DNA of 64,000 nt from Planctomycetota bacterium (GTDB lineage: Bacteria; Planctomycetota; Brocadiia; Brocadiales; Bathyanammoxibiaceae). Positions 52,320 through 60,734 of the stretch are shown here, piece after piece (the stretch's first letter is position 1; each line of letters begins with the position of its first letter). The notes beneath the pieces were generated by a model. That model made no database searches. It worked only from the letters and a program-made list of their open reading frames with translations, and was not told where the DNA came from. The stretch lies in assembly GCA_016209685.1 (NCBI GenBank), contig JACQVQ010000011.1, forward strand, positions 1-64,000, written 5' to 3'. The position numbers and the translations under genes were made by a program.

Positions 52320-53447
52320 CTAAATGTTCTTTTTACTTTCTTCCAAGGCCTTCTCTATCTCTTTCACCACCACCCCCTGCACCTCTTCAATGGTACCCTG
52401 CAGTTCGCAGCCTGCGGCCCCTTTGTGTCCCCCTCCGCCGAACTTCTGGGCTACACGGTTCACGTCCACGCCGTCTCTGGAGCGCAGGCTCACCTTCACC
52501 TTGTTAGGCTCTCCCAGTTCCCTGAGGAGCACCCCCACCGAAACCCCCTCTACGGAGGCAGGTATATCGGGGAAGTCCTGGGTGTCTATGGAGGGTGTAC
52601 GGGCCTCCTTCATCATCTCTCTTGTGAGCCATATGGTGGCAATCCTCTTGCCTCCAAAAAACTTCATGGTCTCAGTGGCCCTTGCGGCAAGCTGGAGTTG
52701 GCCATAAGTGTTGGCCTTGTAGAGGTGGTTGCCTATCTCCGCGGGGTCAGCCCCACAGTCAATGAGGTGGGCGGCTACCCTCAGGGTCTCTGCGGTGGTG
52801 TTCGGGTTGGTAAAACGGTTGGTATCAGTAACGATCGCCACGTACAGGGCCTCGGCTATGCGGGGGGTAATCTTCCACTCTGCCGACCTGAGGAGGTCGT
52901 AGACCATCTCCCCGGTGGAGCACTTGCCGGTATCTACCCAGTTCACCGTACCAAAATTGCCCCCGTTCGCCTGAGGCGGATGGTGGTCAATGCATATTAC
53001 GGGAGTGGCGTCAGAAAAGAGCCGTACGACCTTCCCTAGCCGATCCTTGACTGGCGTATCTACGGAGATTACCAGGTCAAATCCCTTGTCCTCACCAGAG
53101 GAGGATAGGACGGCCCCACCTCCAGCGTCCGTCCCTTCTCTCCGCTCAAGGGCAGGCCCTGCACCGTTCTGGTGCAGGGCAGGCTCAAGCGGACTGGCCT
53201 CCGCCGTCTTGACCTCTCGTACGGGGACCTCTCTGACCAGGAACTTGTAGACCCTGGGGATGGGGGAATCGTTGATAATAGCAGGGTCTTTGCCCAAATC
53301 CTTCAAGGCATAATACAGGGCCAGTTCAGAGCCCAGGGCGTCCCCGTCCAGGCGTATATGAGCGGTCAGCAGGGTCTTACTAGACCTATCTATCAGTCTT
53401 TTTATGCTCTTTAGGGTGTTCTTCATCTTGTTGAAACATTTTATCAT
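52320..53447 (-). CDS. DHH-family phosphoesterase, NrnA-like (oligoribonuclease / pAp phosphatase)
   Basis: This 375-residue protein has the DHH domain motifs LDGDALGSE (residues 33-41) and IDHHPP (153-158), and the DHHA1 motif FGGGGHKGAAGCEL near the C-terminus. This is the bifunctional nanoRNase/pAp-phosphatase class. Residues about 75-118 form an unusual insertion rich in Gly, Ala and Glu, encoded partly by a GCCCTGCACC...GGTGCAGGGC palindrome (53156-53180). A second small insertion after DHH (PPQANGG) is a CGCCTGAGGCGG unit. The catalytic motifs are intact. Confidence 0.87.
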   Translation of the reverse strand: MIKCFNKMKNTLKSIKRLIDRSSKTLLTAHIRLDGDALGSELALYYALKDLGKDPAIINDSPIPRVYKFLVREVPVREVKTAEASPLEPALHQNGAGPALERREGTDAGGGAVLSSSGEDKGFDLVISVDTPVKDRLGKVVRLFSDATPVICIDHHPPQANGGNFGTVNWVDTGKCSTGEMVYDLLRSAEWKITPRIAEALYVAIVTDTNRFTNPNTTAETLRVAAHLIDCGADPAEIGNHLYKANTYGQLQLAARATETMKFFGGKRIATIWLTREMMKEARTPSIDTQDFPDIPASVEGVSVGVLLRELGEPNKVKVSLRSRDGVDVNRVAQKFGGGGHKGAAGCELQGTIEEVQGVVVKEIEKALEESKKNI

Positions 53448-53926
53448 TAAAAGTATACGGTGTCAAAAGGACGGTTATGTTAGTTTATAATTCGGTGTGT
53501 TGGTGGTTAAATTTTAGGTGTTTATACGAATTAGGTAGAGGATGTAAGGGGGAAGGCTTCCTCTTACCACCCCCGAAGCCAGGGCTTAGGGATTAGGGAA
53601 AAAGATATAGGGACAGACCTTTAGGTCTGTCCCTTACTTCCACTCTAGAAAGTTGAAAATCCGCCATATTTTTGGCGGGAGGTAACAAAGGGGTGTGTAG
53701 ACTACAACTGGTACGTTTTAATGTTGCGTGCCAGTTTGTCTGGCACGTCATACATGCGAGATAAACCCAAACGCTACAAAGATTCCCTTTGTCTGTAGGG
53801 GCGACCCGCCGGGTCGCCCCTACAGACTTTCTCTTCGCTTCCCTGAAGCCTCTTGAAACTGGTTTTTTGTGTGATATTATAGGATTGTTGTCGTATCGTT
53901 TTTAGGTAATCCCTGGAGAAGATGGA
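53448..53926. repeat. Gene-free gap with repeats
   Basis: No gene is supported. The gap contains a GTAGGGGC-family palindrome at 53795-53823 identical in core to 30156-30184. It also has a GCGTGCCAG...CTGGCACG hairpin (about 53724-53748) and a 'gaaaatccgccatatttttggcggg' unit (about 53655-53680) that also occurs near 47610 and 63570. Confidence 0.6.
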
Positions 53927-54778
53927 ATGTTCAAGATAGTAGCAAAGGAGAAACTCTCGGACGTTATCTACCGCACTGTGGTAGAGGCCCCCAAGATAGC
54001 CAGAAAGCGGAAGGCAGGCCAATTTGTAGTCGTCAAGATAGATGAGCAGGGGGAACGCATACCCTTAACCATCTCTGACGCAGACCCGGAGGCCGGGACT
54101 ATAAGCATTGTCTTCCAGACGGTAGGCTATACCACCAAGCAGTTGAGCACCCTGAAGGTAGGGGACCACATCCTGGACATCGCAGGCCCCATGGGCCATC
54201 CCACCCCCGTCAAAAATTACGGTACGGTCGTCAGTATTGGAGGCGGGCTGGGCACGGCCCTGGGCAGACCCATCACCGAGGCCCTCTACAAGGCAGGTAA
54301 CCACGTAATTGCCATTATCAGCGCCCGTAACAAGTCCCTCGTGATGTTTGAGGAGGAGATGAGGAAAATCAGCCACGAACTCCTGATAGCCACGGATGAC
54401 GGCTCCGCAGGATTCAAGGGCTTCCCTACCCAGTTATTACAGAAACTCATTGACGAAGGGCGGAAGATAGACCTCGTGGTATGTGTAGGCCCTGTGCCCC
54501 TAATGGCCGCTGTAAGCAAAGTAACCAAGCCCTACAGTATTAAGACTATCGTGAGCCTGAACCCCATCATGGTGGATGCCACCGGGATGTGCGGTGCCTG
54601 CAGGGTGACCGTGGGGGGAGTAACGCGTTTTGGCTGTGTGGACGGCCCTGAGTTTGACGGCCACCAGGTGGACTACGACGAACTAATGAAGAGACTCAAG
54701 ACATATACGGAGCGGGAGCAGGAGATGAACCAGCGGTTTGCCCCGCATGAGGCGGGGTTCCAGGAGGTAAAGAGATGA
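53927..54778 (+). CDS. nfnA: NfnA-like ferredoxin-NADP reductase subunit (FAD, [2Fe-2S])
   Basis: This 283-residue flavoprotein begins with an FAD-binding barrel (KAGQFVVVKIDEQGERIPLTI). An NAD-binding domain follows (VVSIGGGLGTALGRPI), and a C-terminal [2Fe-2S] cluster (MCGACRV ... RFGCVDGPEFDGH). With the next gene it forms NfnAB, which couples NADPH, NADH and ferredoxin by flavin-based electron bifurcation. That would provide low-potential electrons for CODH/ACS. GGAGAAGATGG precedes the ATG; the stop overlaps the nfnB start (ATGA). Confidence 0.9.
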   Translation: MFKIVAKEKLSDVIYRTVVEAPKIARKRKAGQFVVVKIDEQGERIPLTISDADPEAGTISIVFQTVGYTTKQLSTLKVGDHILDIAGPMGHPTPVKNYGTVVSIGGGLGTALGRPITEALYKAGNHVIAIISARNKSLVMFEEEMRKISHELLIATDDGSAGFKGFPTQLLQKLIDEGRKIDLVVCVGPVPLMAAVSKVTKPYSIKTIVSLNPIMVDATGMCGACRVTVGGVTRFGCVDGPEFDGHQVDYDELMKRLKTYTEREQEMNQRFAPHEAGFQEVKR

Positions 54779-56238
54779 AAGACCCCACTATGTGTAAAGA
54801 AGGGCACAACCTGAAGAAGCAAAAGGCCCCCAGGCAACGCATGCCTGAGCAGGACCACCATCAAAGGATAAAGAACTTCAGCGAAGTGCCCCAGGGCTAC
54901 ACCCCTGAACTTGCCAGACTGGAGGCCAGCCGCTGTCTCCAGTGCAAGAAGCCACTCTGCCGCGCAGGTTGTCCCGTAGGTATAGACATACCGGCCTTCA
55001 TCAAACTCATCGCAGAGGGAGACTACGCAGGGAGCGCCAGGAAGCTGAAAGAATACAACAGCCTTCCCGCCGTATGCGGCAGGGTCTGTCCACAGGAAGA
55101 CCAGTGCGAAAAGGTGTGCATAGTGGCCAAGAAGTTCACCTCCGTGGCCGTAGGCAACCTGGAGCGCTTCGCCGCAGACTATGAGAGGACCAACGGGGCA
55201 ATAAGCATACCTGAACTACCGGAGCCCTCTGGTTATAAGGTGGCCGTAGTGGGTTCCGGCCCCGCCGGGCTTAGCGCCGCAGGGGAATTGGTAAAAAAGG
55301 GGCACGAGGTGGTGATATTTGAGGCCCTCCATAAGGCCGGAGGGGTGCTGGTGTATGGTATCCCGGAATTCAGACTCCCCAAGGCAATCGTGGAGTCAGA
55401 GATAGAGTACCTCAAGAAACTGGGGGTAAAGATAGAGCTAAACTCAGTCATAGGGAAGATGGAGACGGTGGACGAGTTGCTGGGAAACGGCTTTGACGCC
55501 GTCTTTGTGGCCACTGGTGCAGGACTCCCCCTATTCATGGGTATCCCCGGGGAGAACCTCTGCGGCGTCTATTCTGCCAATGAGTACCTTACCAGGGTAA
55601 ACCTGATGAAGGCATACGATAATGGCCATGTAACCCCCATCCTGAAGAAGAAACGGATTGCGGTGATAGGCGGCGGTAACGTGGCCATGGATGCCGCCAG
55701 GACCGCCCTGAGGATGGGCACGGAAGAGGTCTACATCGTCTACCGCCGCTCCAGGACAGAGATGCCGGCAAGGATAGAGGAGGTAAAACACGGGGAGGAG
55801 GAGGGCCTACAGTTCCACCTCCTGACCAACCCCGTGAGGATACTCGGAGACGAAAAGGGCTGGGTGAAGGCCCTTGAGTGCACAAAGATGGAACTGGGAG
55901 AGCCAGACGCCTCAGGCCGCCGCCGCCCGGTCCCAGTACCCAACTCCGAGTTCCTGCTGGACGTGGACTGCGTAATAATCGCCATAGGTACCAGTGCACA
56001 TCCCCTAATCCCCATGACCACCCCCGGGGTGAAGGTCAACCCCAAGGGCAACATCATAGCCGACGAAAAGAATGGACAGACTACTCAGGAAGGGGTATTC
56101 GCTGGCGGAGACATCGTCACCGGGGCGGCCACAGTCATACTGGCGATGGGTGCAGGCAAGCAGGCCGCACAGGCCATTGATGAGTACGTAAGGAAAAAGA
56201 GGCCCGCCCGTACCCCGGCAGGTAGCCGCAGGCTTTAG
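54775..56238 (+). CDS. nfnB: NfnB-like / glutamate-synthase small-subunit-type oxidoreductase
   Basis: This 487-residue protein has the N-terminal twin [4Fe-4S] domain (CLQCKKPLCRAGCPVGIDIP, CGRVCPQEDQCEKVC). Two dinucleotide-binding domains follow (VAVVGSGPAGLSAAGEL and IAVIGGGNVAMDAARTALRMG). The same architecture is the gltD/GltA small subunit. Placement after nfnA without a glutamate synthase large subunit supports the NfnB role. The last codons (GSRRL) and the TAG stop lie inside a palindrome. Confidence 0.9.
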   Translation: MKDPTMCKEGHNLKKQKAPRQRMPEQDHHQRIKNFSEVPQGYTPELARLEASRCLQCKKPLCRAGCPVGIDIPAFIKLIAEGDYAGSARKLKEYNSLPAVCGRVCPQEDQCEKVCIVAKKFTSVAVGNLERFAADYERTNGAISIPELPEPSGYKVAVVGSGPAGLSAAGELVKKGHEVVIFEALHKAGGVLVYGIPEFRLPKAIVESEIEYLKKLGVKIELNSVIGKMETVDELLGNGFDAVFVATGAGLPLFMGIPGENLCGVYSANEYLTRVNLMKAYDNGHVTPILKKKRIAVIGGGNVAMDAARTALRMGTEEVYIVYRRSRTEMPARIEEVKHGEEEGLQFHLLTNPVRILGDEKGWVKALECTKMELGEPDASGRRRPVPVPNSEFLLDVDCVIIAIGTSAHPLIPMTTPGVKVNPKGNIIADEKNGQTTQEGVFAGGDIVTGAATVILAMGAGKQAAQAIDEYVRKKRPARTPAGSRRL

Positions 56239-56244
56239 CCTGCG
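56222..56244. repeat. CGCAGGCTTTAGCCTGCG-family palindrome at the nfnB end
   Basis: It is read in frame as G-S-R-R-L-stop; the stop TAG (56236-56238) is in its centre. Confidence 0.75.
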
Positions 56245-56336
56245 TGGAAAAGATTAAAGGAAACAGGGCACAAGGTATAGGAAAAGAGATTTTTACCTGT
56301 TGCCTGTCCCCTGTAACCTGTTAAGAGGTGGTGTGA

Positions 56337-56537
56337 GTGCAGCTAGTAATAAACGGAGAACGAGGCGATTATCCAGAAGGTCTAACAATCCAGGCCCTCC
56401 TCAACAGGCTAGGCATAGCCCAGCGTCCGGTAGCGGTGGAAATCAATAAGAAGATAGTACCCAAGCTAGAGCACTCCACCAGAGGACTAAAAGAAAACGA
56501 CACCCTTGAGATTGTTACCTTTGTAGGGGGGGGTTAG
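56337..56537 (+). CDS. thiS: Sulfur-carrier protein ThiS
   Basis: This 66-residue ubiquitin-like protein ends in Gly-Gly(-Gly), the site that becomes a thiocarboxylate for thiazole formation. 'VAVEINKKIVPK' and 'DTLEIVTFVGGG' are typical. It starts with GTG after AAGAGGTGG. It is followed by thiG; thiF and thiH are not in the window. Confidence 0.92.
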   Translation: MQLVINGERGDYPEGLTIQALLNRLGIAQRPVAVEINKKIVPKLEHSTRGLKENDTLEIVTFVGGG

Positions 56538-56608
56538 TCTTTCTAATTTGTCATTCTGAGCGGAGCGAAGAATCTCTTTATTGATTATTACACTTGTGGA
56601 GAATAGTC

Positions 56609-57403
56609 GTGCAGCAGGTTTTAACAAAACAGGTTACTGAAGACAAACTCAAACTGGGCAAATACGAGTTCACCTCCAGACTCTTTGTCGGCACGGGGAA
56701 GTACCCCTCCATGCCGATAATGAAGGAGGCCCTGGAGGCCAGCGGGGCAGAGGTGGTAACGGTGGCGGTAAGGAGGCTCAACCTCAAAGACCCTAAGGGT
56801 GAGTCCCTGATGGATCACATAGATACCAAACGCTACACCATCCTCCCCAATACTGCCGGCTGTTACAGTGCCGAGGAGGCCGTAAGGACGGTCTACATGG
56901 CCAGGGAGGCCGGCTTCTCCGATATGATTAAACTGGAGGTACTGGCGGACGAACGCACACTCCTCCCAGACCTGCTAGAGACCCTCAAGGCCACAGGGCA
57001 GTTGGTAAAGGAAGGCTTCACCGTACTGGTCTATACCTCGGACGACCCAATCATTGCAAAGAGACTTGAAGAGGCCGGGGCCACCAGCGTGATGCCCGCA
57101 GGCTCCCCCATAGGTTCAGGTCAGGGCGTACTGAACAGGAACAACATCAGAATCATCCTTGAAAACGCCAGGGTACCCATCATAGTGGACGCCGGCGTAG
57201 GCACGGCCTCCGACGTCTCCATAGCCATGGAGCTGGGCTGTGAGGGGGTACTCCTTAACACAGGGATAGCCCACGCAAAGGACCCAGTGAAGATGGCCCG
57301 GGCCATGAGACTAGCCTGCGAGTCAGGCAGGCTTGCCTACCTTGCAGGGAGAATCCCCAAACGCCTCTACGCCAAGGCTTCCAGTCCCGAGAAGGATTTT
57401 TAG
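56609..57403 (+). CDS. thiG: Thiazole synthase ThiG
   Basis: This 264-residue TIM barrel condenses deoxyxylulose phosphate, dehydroglycine and ThiS-thiocarboxylate. Motifs are [21 protein letters not shown], '[14 protein letters not shown]', the active-site lysine region '[10 protein letters not shown]', and '[15 protein letters not shown]'. GTG at 56609 follows GTGGAGAATAG and is preferred over the TTG at 56594. A fragment of the TTCTGAGCGGAGCGAAGAATC unit lies in the thiS-thiG gap (56548-56575). Confidence 0.94.
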   Translation: MQQVLTKQVTEDKLKLGKYEFTSRLFVGTGKYPSMPIMKEALEASGAEVVTVAVRRLNLKDPKGESLMDHIDTKRYTILPNTAGCYSAEEAVRTVYMAREAGFSDMIKLEVLADERTLLPDLLETLKATGQLVKEGFTVLVYTSDDPIIAKRLEEAGATSVMPAGSPIGSGQGVLNRNNIRIILENARVPIIVDAGVGTASDVSIAMELGCEGVLLNTGIAHAKDPVKMARAMRLACESGRLAYLAGRIPKRLYAKASSPEKDF

Positions 57404-57525
57404 CCTATGGAGTCCAGTCCGCTTGAGGCGGATGTCGCTGGGAAGTCCATTGACACGGTCAATGGACTCCATGATTTAATGTAGTTTTCTTTTCGTTAGA
57501 TTTTTTGTATAAGCAATATTTAGCA

Positions 57526-58299
57526 ATGCTCGCCAAACGCATCATCCCCTGTCTTGACGTAAAGGCCGGACGTGTAGTAAAAGGCACGAGGTTCCTTGAC
57601 CTCAGGGACGCCGGCGACCCTGTGGAGATTGCGGCCTTCTACGATAAGGAAGGGGCAGACGAGATAGTCTTCCTGGACATCACCGCCTCCCACGAAGAGA
57701 GGGACATAATAATAGACGTGGTGGCTAACACCGCCTCCGAGGTCTTTATACCCCTGACCGTAGGCGGGGGGATTAGGACAATAGAAGACATCCGCCGCCT
57801 ACTCAAGGCCGGGGCAGATAAGGTATCCATAAATACGGCAGTCATAAAAGACCCTGACTTAATCAACCGGGCCTCCAGACGTTTCGGGAGTCAGTGCATA
57901 GTGGTGGCCATAGATGCCAAAAGGAGAGTGGGGGGCTGGGAGGTCTACATAAACGGGGGACGCACCCCCACAGGGAGAGACGCCGTTGAATGGGCCATAG
58001 AGGCAGAGACCAGGGGTGCGGGAGAGATACTCCTTACCAGTATGGACTGCGATGGCACCAAGGACGGTTACGATTATGAACTCACCCGCAGGGTCTCCGA
58101 GTCCATCCACCTCCCAGTAATCGCCTCAGGAGGCGCAGGCGAGCTTGAACATTTTTATGAGGTACTCACCAGAGGCAAGGCCGACGCCGCCCTCGCCGCC
58201 TCCGTGTTTCACTACAAGACCTTCTCCATCTCCCAGGTAAAATCCTTCCTGGTGGAAAGAAACCTCGTAGTACGCCCCAGCATTGTCATCACATATTAG
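57526..58299 (+). CDS. hisF: Imidazole glycerol phosphate synthase subunit HisF
   Basis: This 257-residue TIM barrel cyclises the histidine precursor using ammonia from HisH. It begins [20 protein letters not shown] with catalytic Asp11. The second acid is in VVAIDAKRR (about Asp130). Phosphate-binding loops are '[10 protein letters not shown]' and '[11 protein letters not shown]'. The ATG at 57526 fits the family; an in-frame TTG seven codons upstream is disregarded. No other his gene is adjacent. Confidence 0.95.
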   Translation: MLAKRIIPCLDVKAGRVVKGTRFLDLRDAGDPVEIAAFYDKEGADEIVFLDITASHEERDIIIDVVANTASEVFIPLTVGGGIRTIEDIRRLLKAGADKVSINTAVIKDPDLINRASRRFGSQCIVVAIDAKRRVGGWEVYINGGRTPTGRDAVEWAIEAETRGAGEILLTSMDCDGTKDGYDYELTRRVSESIHLPVIASGGAGELEHFYEVLTRGKADAALAASVFHYKTFSISQVKSFLVERNLVVRPSIVITY

Positions 58300-58362
58300 C
58301 CTGTTCAGGCCAACAAAACAAAGCTAGTTTCTAAAAAAATTACTAAATTTATCAGAATTAGC

Positions 58363-58390
58363 TTGACACAGCTTGCGTTTTTGTTACAAT
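58363..58390 (+). promoter_or_regulatory. Promoter of the micro-ORF transcription unit
   Basis: The consensus TTGACA (58363-58368) and TACAAT (58385-58390) are 16 bases apart. The start point would be near 58397, about 30 bases before the first Shine-Dalgarno. Confidence 0.75.
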
Positions 58391-58443
58391 CTGGCCAAAA
58401 TTCAGTTTAGGAAACCTAAAACAGCAAAAGGAGGTGAATTCTA

Positions 58444-58473
58444 ATGAAGAAGAAAAAAGGCGGAAAGAAGTAA
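58444..58473 (+). CDS. Micro-ORF 1, peptide MKKKKGGKK
   Basis: ATG, eight sense codons and TAA. A perfect AGGAGGTGA (58429-58437) lies six bases upstream, fully complementary to the usual anti-Shine-Dalgarno. The peptide is extremely basic (six Lys, two Gly). It is too short to fold; translation or ribosome occupancy may be the function. Confidence 0.6.
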   Translation: MKKKKGGKK

Positions 58474-58517
58474 GCTTACACCAGGAAACCTGAAATGACG
58501 AAAGGAGGTGAATACTA

Positions 58518-58544
58518 GTGAAGAAGAAAGGCGGAAAGAGGTAA
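58518..58544 (+). CDS. Micro-ORF 2, peptide MKKKGGKR
   Basis: GTG start, seven sense codons and TAA, with AGGAGGTGA (58503-58511) again six bases upstream. It differs from micro-ORF 1 by loss of one Lys codon and Lys-to-Arg at the end. The preserved reading frame and spacing despite changes in the DNA suggest selection on translation. Confidence 0.6.
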   Translation: MKKKGGKR

Positions 58545-58555
58545 GCTTCCACCCT

Positions 58556-58601
58556 GGGCGAAGAAGGTTTTTGAAAAGACCTTCTTCGCCCAATTTTTTT
58601 T
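58556..58601 (+). terminator. Strong rho-independent terminator of the micro-ORF unit
   Basis: A perfect 13-bp stem GGGCGAAGAAGGT/ACCTTCTTCGCCC surrounds a 10-base loop and is followed by AA and nine T. Confidence 0.92.
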
Positions 58602-58697
58602 AAACCTCACCAAGCTATCCACCCATCTAAAGACCCTTCCCCTATTTGACTTGATTAACGTAGTGAACTAGAATGGCCTTTAGACTACTCCAGGGAG

Positions 58698-60026
58698 ATG
58701 CAGACAAAACCTATGAGACTGGGACCACTGGAAGATGGTCAGAGGGTTATCATAATCGGCGGCGGACCTGCCGGGAGTAGCTGTGCCATCGCCCTCAAGA
58801 ACCTGGGCAGGAAACTGGGTAGGGACATAGACGTTGTCCTCTACGAGGGGATGCAGTACGGACCTGACAGCATAAAACGGGTAGGCGTACTGGCCCCGCC
58901 ACTCGTGCAGACACTGGAAAATACCCTCGGAGTAAACTTCCCCTGCCAGTTGGTGGCCAGAAAGATAGTGGGCTACTATCTCCACTCAGGCAGATACAGC
59001 ATCAGGCTCTACATGGGAGCGAACCTCTCATACGTGGCCCATAACGTAGCCTTAGATGCCTACCTGCTTGGGATGGCCATTCGTATGGGAGTGAGGGTCC
59101 TGCCTGGAAGGGTAAAGGATATAAAGATAAGTCCCCATGAGGTGTCCGTAGAAGGGGAGTCGGGAGGGACACGTGGGGACGTCCTTGTGGGGGCCTTTGG
59201 GTTAGATTCCTTTACGGCTGGTCTACTAGAGAAAGTTACCCCTTACCGAAGACCCAGGGTACTGCACTCCATAATGACAAAGATTACAGCCCCCACGGAG
59301 TATCTCCTCGGGTGTGAGGATTACATACACGTCTTTTTACCCTCCATGGGGGAGGTGGAATTCGGAGTAGTGACTCCAAAACTCACCCACTTTATCGTAA
59401 ACATTGCCGGTAGACGAGTGAGCCATGAGGCACTGAGGAGATTCCTCGCCCTCCCGGAGGTTGCAAAACTTATCCCCGCAGATGCCCTTGCGGCCTGGTT
59501 TACCTCAGGCGGACCGGTCTCCCCTCCCATACCCTTCCCATTGGAACCTGCCAGGAACAGTTATGGCGACAGGTACGTTGCGGTAGGAGATGCGGCGGGG
59601 CTGGTCAGGGCCTATAAGGGTAACGGCATTAATTCTGCCTGCGTCACCGGGGCAAAGGCCGCAGAGGTCATGTTGACTGCGGGTATATCTCACGAGGCAT
59701 TCCTCTACCACTATCTCCATGCCTTCTCAGACATAATCAAGGACTTGCCCTACGGACGCGCCGTCCGCAGGCTGGTCCTCTTCGGAGAGGGCTACGGCCT
59801 GCTACCCCTGGTCATCCACGCCGCAGGGAAGGACAGGACACTGGTAAACGTACTCATAGACTTCCTGTCCGGCCACAAGACCTATCACAGGATACTGAAG
59901 GACTGGGGCGGTGTGGAGCTTATCTACAGGTTCTTAAAGGGCCTCCTCCCCTGGATGCCGCCAGCCAGGGTGGAGGCAACGAAACCTGCCGCTGAGGCCA
60001 CTATGGGTAGGCTCGCTCCCAGATAA
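58698..60026 (+). CDS. Geranylgeranyl-reductase-family FAD-dependent oxidoreductase
   Basis: This 442-residue flavoprotein has the FAD-binding motif VIIIGGGPAGSSCAIAL (residues 17-33). The second flavin motif is 'DRYVAVGDAAGLVRAYKGNGINSACVTG' near residue 290. This is the pattern of geranylgeranyl reductases and related enzymes that saturate isoprenoid double bonds. In anammox-type bacteria similar reductases have been considered for lipid synthesis, but the substrate here is unknown. CCAGGGAG precedes the ATG. Confidence 0.85.
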   Translation: MQTKPMRLGPLEDGQRVIIIGGGPAGSSCAIALKNLGRKLGRDIDVVLYEGMQYGPDSIKRVGVLAPPLVQTLENTLGVNFPCQLVARKIVGYYLHSGRYSIRLYMGANLSYVAHNVALDAYLLGMAIRMGVRVLPGRVKDIKISPHEVSVEGESGGTRGDVLVGAFGLDSFTAGLLEKVTPYRRPRVLHSIMTKITAPTEYLLGCEDYIHVFLPSMGEVEFGVVTPKLTHFIVNIAGRRVSHEALRRFLALPEVAKLIPADALAAWFTSGGPVSPPIPFPLEPARNSYGDRYVAVGDAAGLVRAYKGNGINSACVTGAKAAEVMLTAGISHEAFLYHYLHAFSDIIKDLPYGRAVRRLVLFGEGYGLLPLVIHAAGKDRTLVNVLIDFLSGHKTYHRILKDWGGVELIYRFLKGLLPWMPPARVEATKPAAEATMGRLAPR

Positions 60027-60030
60027 TCGT

Positions 60031-60057
60031 AGGGGTACGGCGCGCCGTGCCCCTACA
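60031..60057. repeat. GTAGGGGT...GCCCCTAC palindrome
   Basis: This GTAGGGGC-family element (core ACGGCGCGCCGT) lies between the convergent reductase and the exported-protein gene. Confidence 0.65.
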
Positions 60058-60072
60058 TTTGAACAAAGTAGG

Positions 60073-60642
60073 TCAACCGCCGACTTTGTATTCCTTGTTA
60101 AACAGCCTTGTTACCCTCTCGTTTGCCCCCTCCAGACTGGTGAGGACGTAGCCTATGCCCAGCTCATTGACCACGGACCCCGGCCCCCCGTCTTTTGGGT
60201 TCAATGGTTCACGGAAGGCTATCCTCCTTATGTTCTCATCGTACTCCGCAAGCTTCTCCTGGCTCAAGACCCCGAGCTTTAACAACCTCTCCTCGTAGCT
60301 GGCCCTCCTGGAGCCCTTTTCCGGGGAGCCTTTCTTGAACGACTCCAGTGCGTCCTCCCAGTAATACTTCATATAAATCAGCGAGAGCCCCACCAGTTGG
60401 TCCCTCAGGGTCTCAATCTCCTTCTCTGACCAGTTCTTGTGCTGTCTCTCCAGTATGACCCAGAACTCCTCGTGTATCTCCCTGGTGGGCATATTGGACT
60501 TCTTGGAGACCGTCTGTAGAATCTGGGAGAGGCGTTCCTTATCCCTCTGGTTTATGTAGTCCATGGGGTTTGTAATACCCTCTGCCAGTGTGATGCCTGC
60601 GTACAGTAAAATAATAAGAAACCAGAACCTTTTCAGTCTCAT
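60073..60642 (-). CDS. Exported protein of unknown function
   Basis: This 189-residue protein has a signal peptide (FWFLIILLYAGITLAEG, cleavage after about residue 20). The rest is largely helical and charged ('NQRDKERLSQILQTVSKKSNMPTREIHEEFW'). No known domain is recognised. TAAGGAGAT precedes the ATG at good spacing, so the gene is real. It lies downstream of the P-type ATPase gene on the same strand and could be co-transcribed with it. Confidence 0.65.
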   Translation of the reverse strand: MRLKRFWFLIILLYAGITLAEGITNPMDYINQRDKERLSQILQTVSKKSNMPTREIHEEFWVILERQHKNWSEKEIETLRDQLVGLSLIYMKYYWEDALESFKKGSPEKGSRRASYEERLLKLGVLSQEKLAEYDENIRRIAFREPLNPKDGGPGSVVNELGIGYVLTSLEGANERVTRLFNKEYKVGG

Positions 60643-60734
60643 CTAAATCTCCTTATCCGTAGTGTACAGAAGACTATGGACTATAGACAGTAGACTTTGT
60701 TTTAGTCTATAGTCTAAAGTCTGTAGTCTAAATA

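Larger units (their letters stand above)
58397..58601 (+). ncRNA. Predicted ~200-nt transcript with two tandem SD/micro-ORF modules
   Basis: Between a consensus promoter and a strong terminator lie two copies of one module. Each has a small hairpin (TTTAGGAAACCTAAA, then CAGGAAACCTG), an AGGAGGTGA Shine-Dalgarno, and a 9- or 8-residue basic reading frame ending TAAGCTT. It could act as an mRNA for micro-peptides, as a structured small RNA, or as both. I know of no described family. Confidence 0.6.

Noticed and set aside
53774-54022. Minus-strand frame of 82 codons opposite nfnA
   Set aside because: It is antisense to a conserved gene and translates a palindrome (RGDPAGRPY).
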